This document shows, piece after piece, positions 57,683 through 64,000 of a stretch of 64,000 nucleotides of DNA; within the stretch, counting starts at the first letter, position 1, and the number at the start of each line of letters is the position of its first letter. The DNA comes from Roseiarcus sp963816065 (GTDB taxonomy: Bacteria > Pseudomonadota > Alphaproteobacteria > Rhizobiales > Beijerinckiaceae). The translations under genes and the position numbers were made by a program. The stretch is from contig CAWFJG010000029.1 of the NCBI GenBank assembly GCA_963816065.1, positions 62,001-126,000 on the forward strand. The letters are read 5' to 3'. The notes beneath the pieces were generated by a model. It was given only the letters and a program-made list of their open reading frames with translations, ran no database searches and was not told the origin of the DNA.

Positions 57683-58711
57683 TCACCCCCCGAGCGCTGC
57701 GGCGACGGCGGCGCGATCGACGCCCTTCTGGGCGATGACGACGAGGCGGCTCAAGCGCGTTTCCCCCGCGCTCCACGGCCGGTCGAAATCGCGGCGGAAG
57801 CGCCGGCCGACGCCCTGCACCAGCATCCGCATCGGCTTGCCGATCACTTCGACGAAGCCCTTGATGCGCAGGATGTCATGCGCCTCGGTCGCGGCCGTGA
57901 GGCGGTCGATCAGCGCGTCCGGGTCGGCGGCCCGCGGGATCGGGACGACGAACGTGTCGAAGTCGTCGTGGTTGTGCTCGCCCTCGAGCTCGTGATGCGA
58001 GGGGCGAGCGGCGAGGTCGTCCTCCGCCGCGGCGCGCACGCCGAGCAGCACGTCGGGATCGATCACGCCGTCGCGGATCGCGGCGATCTTGACCGCGCGC
58101 GGCAGCGCGGCGGCGATCTCCGCGGCGAGGCGGTCGAGCGCCGCCGGCGCGACGAGGTCGGCCTTGTTGATGAGGACGAGATCGGCGCAAAGCAGCTGAT
58201 CCTCGTACACCTCCTCGAGCGGGTTGTCGTGGTCGAGCGACGGATCGGCGGCGCGCTGGGCGGCGACTCTGGCCGGATCGTCGGCAAAGCGCCCTTCGGC
58301 CACCGCGGCGGCGTCGACCACGGCGATCACGCCATCGACGGTGAGCTTGGTCCGCAGCTCGGGCCAGTCGAACGCCTTGACCAGCGGCTTCGGCAGCGCG
58401 AGCCCGGAGGTTTCGATGACGATGTGGTCGGGCTTGGGCTCGCGGGCGAGCAGCGCCGAGACGGCGGGGGCGAAGTCGTCGGCCACCGTGCAGCAGATGC
58501 AGCCGTTGGCGAGCTCGATGATCGCGTCCTGCGGGCACGCCCCGTCGTCGCAGCCCTTGAGCAGGTCGCCGTCGACGCCGACGTCTCCGAACTCATTGAT
58601 GATCAGCGCGAGGCGCCGTCCGCCCGCATGGCCAAGGAGATGGCGGATGAGCGTCGTCTTGCCGGCGCCGAGGAAGCCGGTGACGATAGTGACGGGGGTT
58701 TTGGCCAGCAT
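57683..58711 (-). CDS. cobW: CobW-family GTP-dependent metallochaperone
   Basis: 342 residues, COG0523 family. P-loop GFLGAGKTT (12-20), INEFGDVGVD (38-47), the metal-binding CxCC motif in NGCICCTV (C71, C73, C74), and the NKAD guanine motif in LVLINKADLV. A His/Asp-rich stretch HHELEGEHNHDDFDTF lies near residues 235-250, and the CobW C-terminal domain follows. It is proposed to deliver cobalt to the CobNST chelatase. It is second in the riboswitch-controlled operon, eight bases after the DUF1636 gene. Confidence 0.95.
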   Translation of the reverse strand: MLAKTPVTIVTGFLGAGKTTLIRHLLGHAGGRRLALIINEFGDVGVDGDLLKGCDDGACPQDAIIELANGCICCTVADDFAPAVSALLAREPKPDHIVIETSGLALPKPLVKAFDWPELRTKLTVDGVIAVVDAAAVAEGRFADDPARVAAQRAADPSLDHDNPLEEVYEDQLLCADLVLINKADLVAPAALDRLAAEIAAALPRAVKIAAIRDGVIDPDVLLGVRAAAEDDLAARPSHHELEGEHNHDDFDTFVVPIPRAADPDALIDRLTAATEAHDILRIKGFVEVIGKPMRMLVQGVGRRFRRDFDRPWSAGETRLSRLVVIAQKGVDRAAVAAALGG

Positions 58712-58719
58712 CGGAAATC

Positions 58720-59094
58720 CTAGTCGGAAAGGGCGGGGACGAGCGGCGGCGTGCGGGCGACGACGCCCTTGCGGAACGGGAGCGGCCGCTCGCGCCACGG
58801 CACGACGCCGTCGGCGGAGGCGGCATACTTTTCGGCCGCGGCGACGACGTCCTCGACATGGTCGCGGGCGTCGAGATCGCCGACGACATAGGTCCATTTG
58901 CCGGGCGCGGCGAGCGCCACGGTGCAGGGCCGCTTGCATACGGAGAGGCATGCGACCGGGCGGACTGCAATCGCCGCGCCGGCGAGGCGGGCGGCGAGCG
59001 CGTCGTAAAGGGCCGCGCCAACGACATCCTCTCCGGACTTGCAGGTCACACAGACGAGCAGGGTCGCGGCGGGCGAGTTTCGGGCGGGAGTCAT
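58720..59094 (-). CDS. DUF1636 metal-binding protein
   Basis: 124 residues with ATLLVCVTCKSGED and VACLSVCKRPCTVALAAPGK: five cysteines with the spacing of the DUF1636 family, thought to bind an iron-sulfur cluster or metal in a thioredoxin-like ferredoxin fold. It is commonly found beside cobW in cobalamin clusters and under B12 riboswitches, as here. Function is unknown; delivery or redox control of cobalt is a reasonable guess. It is the first gene of the operon, about 435 bases after the riboswitch. Confidence 0.85.
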   Translation of the reverse strand: MTPARNSPAATLLVCVTCKSGEDVVGAALYDALAARLAGAAIAVRPVACLSVCKRPCTVALAAPGKWTYVVGDLDARDHVEDVVAAAEKYAASADGVVPWRERPLPFRKGVVARTPPLVPALSD

Positions 59095-59186
59095 GCGCGG
59101 GATGAAGCGTCAGGCGCACGGAGCCGCGGTCGGCGACCTGATGCATGGGACTATCGCGATTGCGGGTTTCCCCTTCTCCGCGAAGC

Positions 59187-59325
59187 GGGGAAGGTGGCGC
59201 GAAGCGCCGGATGGGGTGCGGAAAGCAGGTATGGTCCGACGAAGGTTCGCGAAGACGATCGCGCAACCCAACTCGGGCCGAAGCAGTGGGCCGCACCCCA
59301 TCCGGCGCTTCGCGCCACCTTCCCC
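59187..59325. repeat. Perfect 35-base inverted repeat in the cobalamin leader
   Basis: Arms 59187-59221 (starting GGGGAAGGTGGCGCGAAGCG) and 59291-59325 are exact reverse complements, separated by 69 bases. In the minus-strand transcript this would form a very stable stem between the riboswitch and the first gene. The arm sequence resembles the dispersed repeat family of the genome (compare 16838-16890), so two opposed copies of a repeat is the simplest origin. Confidence 0.85.
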
Positions 59326-59529
59326 GAGCTGGGGAAGAGGCCGCGCGACGATTTGAGATGTGTGAATCCCTTATGTCGGCGAGCGGGGCCGACGCGATCC
59401 ACAGGGCCTTCTGACGGACGTCCGTCTGTCGACGGGCTATGGATCGCGTCCCCGGGCGCGCCAAAAATGTCATGAAACGAACCCATGCGCGCTCCCAGGC
59501 CGCCCCTCCGGCGGCCGTTTCGGGTTGAC

Positions 59530-59705
59530 CGGCGCACGGCAGGTCTCCTGGCTCGCAGCGTCTCGCCGGCGCCGCCTTCCCGGGTTTGCTGGACCCAGTG
59601 GCGAATGCGCGCCGGCACGCCGCTTACAGTCGCGGGGGCGGCCGCGGATCGGCCGGAGGCCTACCGCATTCCCTTTTCACCCTCGAACCCGAGGGAACCG
59701 TGCAG
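59530..59705 (-). promoter_or_regulatory. Cobalamin riboswitch
   Basis: Reading the minus strand from about 59705: GAGGGTGAAAAGGGAATGCG, then GCCCCCGCGACTGTAAGCGG, then GCCACTGGGTCCAGC with CGGGAAGGC, and finally the B12 box GCCAGGAGACCTGCC (59538-59552). These are the conserved elements of the AdoCbl riboswitch in the right order and spacing, closed by complementary CACGG and CCGTG ends. It faces the DUF1636-cobW-cobN-cobG-cobH-cobI-cobJ genes, which it should repress when adenosylcobalamin is plentiful. The expression platform is not obvious; about 435 bases lie between the B12 box and the first start codon. Confidence 0.95.
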
Positions 59706-59757
59706 GGACTGCTGTTTCACCTTCGCGGAGGGATGTCAAACAAGCCGCTACCGAGCT

Positions 59758-59787
59758 TTGATAAGGACGATCATGACATATTAATTA
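59758..59787 (+). promoter_or_regulatory. Candidate promoter of the VapBC-like pair
   Basis: TTGATA at 59758-59763 and TAATTA at 59782-59787 with 18 bases between, in an AT-rich pocket ending 26 bases before the TTG start of the antitoxin. The ATTAAT core of the -10 region is self-complementary, so antitoxin autoregulation could act here. Confidence 0.45.
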
Positions 59788-59813
59788 TCTGCCGACTGGC
59801 GGGACATCGAACC

Positions 59814-60082
59814 TTGCAGAAAATCCAGGTGTTCCTGCGCGACGATCAAAAAGCCGCGCTGAAATCGCTCTCGACGCGGACGGGCGCGCCAGTCCGATCT
59901 CGTGCGCCGCGGCGTCGATCTGTTGCTCGAAGAAGGGGCGCGCAAAGACCTGGATTGGCGTGAGGCTACGCGCGCCGTCGCAGGCGATGTGGCGGGATCG
60001 CGAAGACCCAGAGGCGACCGTCATGGAGCTCCGCAAAGCGGCAAAGCGACGCCTCCCCGAGATCTACGATCGTCGCCGCTGA
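59814..60082 (+). CDS. Ribbon-helix-helix antitoxin of a VapBC-like pair (two frameshifts)
   Basis: 88 residues after removing two inserted bases; the 269-base span is 3n+2. The TTG start at 59814 gives LQKIQVFLRDDQKAALKSLS, a ribbon-helix-helix DNA-binding strand and helix. Breaks near 59890 and 59990 lead to SDLVRRGVDLLLEEGARKDL and then WRDREDPEATVMELRKAAKR ending EIYDRRR. The C-terminal half would neutralise the PIN-domain toxin. An in-frame ATG at 59733 exists but would extend into the leader region. The stop overlaps the toxin start (TGATG). Confidence 0.75.
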
Positions 60083-60453
60083 TGATGCTGGACACCTGCG
60101 TCGTCATCGACGTCTTGCGCGGGAGAAGCATGGCGATCGATTTCGTCATCGGCCTTCAGGAGACGCCCGCGCTTTCCGTCGTGACGGTGACCGAACTCGT
60201 GGCCGGCTGCCGGAATGCGCAAGAACGGCGCGCCATCGATCGCTTGCTCTCTCACTATGTCGTCCACGACGTCGGTTTCGATATCGCGGCCCTCGCTGGC
60301 GAATTCATCCAGCGTTACGGGCCCAGTCACGGCACGGATCCCATCAACGCGCTGATTGCGGCGACAGCGATCGCGCACGATCTGCCCTTGGCGACGCTCA
60401 ATCTCGAGCATTTTCCGATGTTCGCCGGACTGACGCCGCCCTATCGGAGGTGA
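60082..60453 (+). CDS. PIN-domain toxin, VapC-like
   Basis: 123 residues: MLDTCVVIDVLRG at the start holds the first catalytic aspartate, VTVTELVAGC the conserved glutamate, and GTDPINALIAATAIAHDLPL the third acidic site; the end LATLNLEHFPMFAGL is typical of VapC. It probably cleaves RNA when the upstream antitoxin is degraded. The gene is translationally coupled to the antitoxin. A second ATG at 60085 is possible. Its position between the cobalamin riboswitch and cobO is probably a chance insertion. Confidence 0.9.
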   Translation: MMLDTCVVIDVLRGRSMAIDFVIGLQETPALSVVTVTELVAGCRNAQERRAIDRLLSHYVVHDVGFDIAALAGEFIQRYGPSHGTDPINALIAATAIAHDLPLATLNLEHFPMFAGLTPPYRR

Positions 60454-60561
60454 GAAGGCTCGTCGCGAGCAAGGTCGATTCAAGAGACGGTCGGAGCGAC
60501 GCAAGTGAGCGCAGGTATCCTCGCCGGGCAAATCCTGCTAGCCCTCCCCGACGAGGCGCCC

Positions 60562-61167
60562 ATGACCGACGCGAACGACCGCCACAAGGCCAAGATGGAG
60601 AAGCGCAAGGCGGCGCAGGACGCCGAGGTCGCCTCCAAGCCGATTCTCGAAAAGGGCCTTCTCATTGTCCACACCGGCCCCGGCAAGGGCAAGTCCACGG
60701 CCGCCTTCGGGCTGACGCTGCGCGCCCTCGGGCGGGGCTTTCGCGTCGGCGTGGTGCAGTTCATCAAGGGCGGCTGGACGACCGGCGAGCGGGCGGCGCT
60801 CGAGCGCTTCGGCGACCAGATCGTCTGGCGCACCATGGGCGAGGGCTTCACCTGGGAGACGCAGGACCGAGCCCGCGACGTCGGCGCCGCCGAGGCCGCC
60901 TGGGAGGAAGCGAAGCGGATGATGGCGGACGACACAATCCGCCTTCTGGTGCTCGACGAACTCAACATCGCGCTGCGTTACGACCATCTGCCGCTCAGCG
61001 TCGTGGTCGAAACCCTGCGCGCGCGCCGTCCCGGCCTGCACGTCGTCGTCACCGGGCGCAACGCCAAGCCGGAACTCATTGAAGCCGCCGACTGCGTCAC
61101 CGAATTCGGCGTCGTCAAACACCATTTCGCCGCCGGCGTCCGGGCGCAGGAGGGGATCGAGTTTTGA
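60562..61167 (+). CDS. cobO: Cob(I)yrinic acid a,c-diamide adenosyltransferase CobO
   Basis: 201 residues. P-loop HTGPGKGKSTAAFG (ATP-binding), GVVQFIKGGWTTGERAALE and VLDELNIALRYDHLP are the BtuR/CobA/CobO signatures. It transfers the 5'-deoxyadenosyl group to the corrinoid. The start MTDANDRHKAKMEKRK is preferred over 60505 because of the family N-terminus and GAGG site. Its stop overlaps the cobQ TTG start. Confidence 0.96.
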   Translation: MTDANDRHKAKMEKRKAAQDAEVASKPILEKGLLIVHTGPGKGKSTAAFGLTLRALGRGFRVGVVQFIKGGWTTGERAALERFGDQIVWRTMGEGFTWETQDRARDVGAAEAAWEEAKRMMADDTIRLLVLDELNIALRYDHLPLSVVVETLRARRPGLHVVVTGRNAKPELIEAADCVTEFGVVKHHFAAGVRAQEGIEF

Positions 61168-62617
61168 CCGCCCGCGCGCTGATGTTCCAGGGCACGGGCT
61201 CGGACGTCGGCAAGTCGCTGATCGTCGCCGGGCTCTGTCGAGTCTTCGCCCGGCGCGGGCTCTCGGTCCGGCCGTTCAAGCCGCAGAACATGTCGAACAA
61301 CGCGGCGGTCACCGTCGACGGCGGCGAGATCGGCCGGGCGCAGGCGCTCCAGGCGCGGGCCTGCGGCGTCCCCGCGACCGTCGATATGAACCCGGTGCTC
61401 CTGAAGCCGCAGAGCGAGATCGGCGCGCAGGTCGTCGTACGGGGCCGGGCGATCGGCAATGCAAAAGCCCGCGAATACCAGGCGCTGAAGCCCAAACTCC
61501 TCGACGCCGTGCTCACGAGCTTCAACCGCCTCGAGGCCGAGGCCGACCTCGTGCTCATCGAAGGCGCCGGCAGCGCTGCGGAGATCAACCTGCGCGACGG
61601 CGACATCGCCAACATGGGCTTCGCCCGCGCCGCCCGCTGCCCCGTCATCCTGGTCGCCGACATCGACCGCGGCGGCGTGTTCGCTCAGGTTCTCGGCACC
61701 CGGTCTCGCTCGCGCCGAGGATCGCGCCGACCATCGTCGGCTTCATCGTCAACAAGTTCCGCGGCGACGCGAGCCTGTTCGCCGACGGCATGCGCATGCT
61801 GGCCGAGCGCACCGGCTGGCGCGCCTTCGGCCTCGCCCCGTTCTTCCCCGAAGCCGCCCGTCTGCCCGCGGAGGACGCCTTCGGGCTTCCGGCGGCGAAG
61901 GCCGTCGACGCGGCGCCGGTCACGATCGCCGTGCCGGCGCTCAGCCGGATCGCCAATTTCGACGACTTCGATCCCCTGAGGCTCGAGCCCTCCGTGCGGC
62001 TCGTGTACGTCAAACCCGGCGAGCCAATTCCCGTCTGCGACTGCATCGTCCTGCCCGGCAGCAAGGCGACCATCGCCGACCTCGCATTCTTCCGCGCGCA
62101 AGGTTGGCACGTCGATCTCCTGGCGCATGTCCGCCGCGGCGGGCGCGTTCTCGGCGTATGCGGCGGCTACCAGATGCTCGGAAACGCAGTCGCCGACCCG
62201 CAGGGGATGGAGGGGCCGCCCGGCGCGGCGGATGGCCTCGGCCTGCTCGACGTCGAGACGGTGCTTACAGCAGAAAAGACGCTCGAACGGGTCGAGGGCG
62301 AGAACGCCGTCAATGGCGCGCCCTTCGCCGGCTACGCCATGCACATCGGCCGGACGACCGGGCCAGACTGCGAACGGCCCCTGCTGCGCTTCGGAGACGG
62401 CAGGCTCGACGGCGCCGTCGCGCCGGGCGGCCGGGTGATGGGCGCCTACGTCCACGGCCTGTTCACCGACGATCGCCAGCGCGCCGCCTTCCTCGCCGCG
62501 TTCGGCGCGGACTCGTCGCTGGCCTATGAGACCACGGTCGAGGCGACCCTCGACGCGTTGGCGGACCACCTGGAGGCGCATCTCGACTGCAACGGGCTGC
62601 TGGCGACGGCGCGATAG
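61164..62617 (+). CDS. cobQ: Adenosylcobyric acid synthase CobQ (frameshifted)
   Basis: About 483 residues after removing two bases (span 3n+2). It begins with TTG at 61164, overlapping the cobO stop; AGGAGGGG lies eight bases before, so the rare start codon has a strong ribosome site. ATP-binding FQGTGSDVGKSLIVAGLCRV, then RPFKPQNMSNNAAVTVDGGE. The frame is broken near 61700-61730, where GLARAEDRA and TIVGFIVNKFRGDASLFADG lie in separate frames. The glutaminase domain has VLGVCGGYQMLG with its catalytic cysteine. It amidates four side chains of adenosylcobyrinic acid a,c-diamide. Confidence 0.94.
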
Positions 62618-62675
62618 GGGGCGCGGCGTTGGTCGCCCAGCCGATCAAGTCTCATTCGCGGGCGTTCGATTGGGT

Positions 62676-63257
62676 CTATTTTGGCGCGCGCTTGGCGAGA
62701 ATGCGTTGGAGGGTCCGCCTGTGCATACTGAGCTTCCGCGCCGTCTCGGACACATTGCGCCCGTTGTCCTCGAAAACCCGCTGGATGTGCTCCCACCGGA
62801 CCCGGGCGGACGACATCAACGGTTCCTGCGCGACCGGAATATCGAGCCGCCCGGCCATCAGGGCAACGACCACCTCGTCGGCGTTCACCGGTTTGGCGAG
62901 ATAATCGAAGGCGCCAATCTTGACCGCAATGACCGCAGAGGCGATGGCGCCATAACCGGTCAGGATCACGCCGCGGGCATCGGCTCGCCTGGCCTTGAGC
63001 GCCTGGATGACATCAAGACCGGTTCCGTCACCCAGCCTGAGGTCGATAACAGCGAAGGCGGGAGGAGCGGTGTTGATCGCTTCCAGCGCCTCGGCGACGC
63101 TCGTCGCCGCCCGAGCCGCAAATCCGCGCGTTGAAAGAGCCCGCGCCAGCCGGTCGCCGAATATGCGGTCGTCGTCGACGACGAGAAGCGACTTGTCGAG
63201 AGCTTCCGCGCCGCGCTCACGATCTTGGGTCGATTGGTGAAAAGCGTCCCTTTCCAT
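62676..63257 (-). CDS. regA: Redox response regulator RegA/ActR/PrrA
   Basis: 193 residues. Receiver domain with the acidic pocket DDD (28-30), phosphoacceptor D72 in AVIDLRLGDG and K122 in YLAKPVNADE. A short Pro-containing linker leads to the Fis-type DNA-binding domain NVSETARKLSMHRRTLQRIL (168-187), the RegA/ActR signature. It controls respiration, photosynthesis, carbon and nitrogen fixation in response to redox state through the sensor kinase RegB/ActS. No sensor is adjacent: cobQ lies on one side and, after an AT-rich gap, a PilZ-domain gene on the other. The start at 63257 follows AGGGGTGAGC. Confidence 0.95.
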   Translation of the reverse strand: MERDAFHQSTQDRERGAEALDKSLLVVDDDRIFGDRLARALSTRGFAARAATSVAEALEAINTAPPAFAVIDLRLGDGTGLDVIQALKARRADARGVILTGYGAIASAVIAVKIGAFDYLAKPVNADEVVVALMAGRLDIPVAQEPLMSSARVRWEHIQRVFEDNGRNVSETARKLSMHRRTLQRILAKRAPK

Positions 63258-63748
63258 TGCTCACCCCTGGAGGAATCATCGTCAACTTCCACAGCTATTC
63301 AGAAACGAGGTATTGTCAGCCAGACACTGCGCCGGGGAGTCGGGCGTGCTAGATGACGCGCCCGTTCAGTGGCGCTTAGCAGACCAACATGTAAGCCTTT
63401 TGTAAGCAACGGGCTATTGAAACTTTGCTCGATATAAAATGGTTTACAACTCAACACAACTATGGATTGCGCGCAGCGTCTGTAGGAGCTGTTTTCGGCG
63501 GCCCTTTTAAGAAATGACGCGCGAGCGTACGCGATCGTCGATTTTGTCCGCGAGACGGTAAGCAACGGCCATCTCTGGGGACGCGGCGGCACGACGGGAT
63601 CGAAGGCTTGCGCTCTCCAAGCCATCGTCGAAGCGGATGGAAACAGAGAAGGAGGGAGGCCGCCGCAACGCGTCAGGGGGTGGCGACGGTCGCCGCCCGA
63701 CTGCGTCCCGGCGACCGCGTCGCCTGTGCGCCGGTCGCGAGGCCGGGA
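63258..63748. other. AT-rich regulatory gap upstream of regA
   Basis: About 490 bases without a supported gene. An AT-rich part at about 63385-63470 contains TGTAAGC twice (63390-63396 and 63401-63407), an 11-base period, and TTTTGTAAGC near ATGGTTTACAAC. This is a likely promoter and operator region for regA or its own feedback. A minus-strand frame at 63507-63752 overlaps the PilZ gene end and lacks conserved features. Confidence 0.5.
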
Positions 63749-64000
63749 TCACAGCCGGACGCGCTCGTTAAACGCCTCGATTGGGATGATCCGCAGGAAC
63801 TGGACGCCAACTCCGCCTTCGATCAGACGGACGACCTCGCCGCGCGTGCGCTCGCCGATGCGAATGACATCGCCGATCTGAAGCCCTTCGACGCGCAAGG
63901 CGACGCCGGAGCGGGACACGTCGATGATCTCCGCGGGACGAGCAAGCCCGGCGAAATCGACGACGTCGACCCTGCGTGAGGCCGGAACGATCCGCTCGTG
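63749..64000 (-). CDS. PilZ-domain protein, C-terminal part
   Basis: 83 codons plus stop, entering from the right edge. ERIVPASRRVDVVDFAGLAR corresponds to the RxxxR entry of the PilZ fold, and AEIIDVSRSGVALRVEGLQI matches the D/NxSxxG c-di-GMP-binding motif, followed by IGDVIRIGERTRGEVVRLIE and GVGVQFLRIIPIEAF. Such domains bind cyclic di-GMP and control motility, surface polysaccharide or transcription. The RxxxR arginines are partly outside or shifted (R3 and R9-R10), so c-di-GMP binding cannot be judged. Upstream domains are beyond the window. Confidence 0.8.
   Translation of the reverse strand, partial: HERIVPASRRVDVVDFAGLARPAEIIDVSRSGVALRVEGLQIGDVIRIGERTRGEVVRLIEGGVGVQFLRIIPIEAFNERVRL

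Noticed and set aside
54283..57738. 1151-residue plus-strand frame antisense to cobN
   Set aside because: It is an Arg/Gly/Ala-rich shadow caused by GC-rich codon bias; no domains.
59665..59700. tRNA T-arm-like GGTTCGAGG in the minus strand
   Set aside because: It is part of the cobalamin riboswitch; no acceptor stem or anticodon arm is present.
63507..63752. Small gene between regA and the PilZ gene
   Set aside because: It overlaps the PilZ stop, is Arg/Ser/Pro-rich and has no ribosome site.

Overview
The window looks like a high-GC alphaproteobacterial chromosome, most likely Hyphomicrobiales of the Rhodopseudomonas / Rhodoblastus / Beijerinckiaceae kind. The clues are the aerobic cob-type cobalamin genes, a RegA/ActR redox regulator with the typical Fis-like tail, a p-coumarate/ferulate (cou-like) locus, and dispersed palindromic intergenic repeats typical of that order. 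I see no tRNA, rRNA, CRISPR array, intact insertion sequence or phage.

Layout. 0-1.5 kb: the start of a DoxD-like membrane protein behind a Tat-exported bicupin oxalate decarboxylase. 1.7-11.3 kb: a probable hydroxycinnamate uptake and degradation locus, with a MarR regulator divergent from a Liv-type ABC transporter (binding protein, permease, a permease-ATPase fusion, second ATPase), a crotonase, a feruloyl/coumaroyl-CoA ligase and an amidohydrolase. 11.4-20.8 kb: a GFA-family protein, two alpha/beta hydrolases, a zinc alcohol dehydrogenase, MsrA, a FadB-like bifunctional beta-oxidation enzyme with a thiolase, a SABATH-like methyltransferase and a six-cysteine secreted peptide. 20.9-28.4 kb: the cell-envelope pair PBP1C and alpha-2-macroglobulin. 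28.5-33 kb: a MazF/PemK remnant, a peptidoglycan-binding protein, CDP-diacylglycerol pyrophosphatase, SerB and MiaA. 33.6-38 kb: a visibly lower-GC block with a CUT2 sugar ABC transporter and an NAD-dependent epimerase, probably acquired. 38.4-43.6 kb: a broken gene with tandem repeats, a DUF1015 protein, a Gfo/Idh/MocA oxidoreductase, an FAD-linked oxidase and a lipoprotein. 43.9-62.6 kb: LigA, then a large cobalamin cluster (cbiD, cobM-E-L, cobK, cobJ-I-H-G-N-W, a DUF1636 protein, a cobalamin riboswitch, then cobO-cobQ) interrupted by a VapBC-like pair. 62.7-64 kb: RegA/ActR and the end of a PilZ-domain gene.

How the genes work together. The first third imports aromatic acids, activates them to CoA thioesters, shortens the side chain, and may pass acyl-CoA to the beta-oxidation pair. 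The last third builds the corrin ring from precorrin-2 to adenosylcobyric acid, with cobalt insertion by CobN, under a B12 riboswitch on the minus strand.

Caution. About twenty single-base frameshifts interrupt otherwise well-conserved genes. In most cases removing one base from a short run restores the full-length protein, and gene lengths modulo 3 agree. I treat these as assembly or read errors, give full gene spans, and mark the approximate break. Read 'frameshifted' entries as probably intact genes in the organism.
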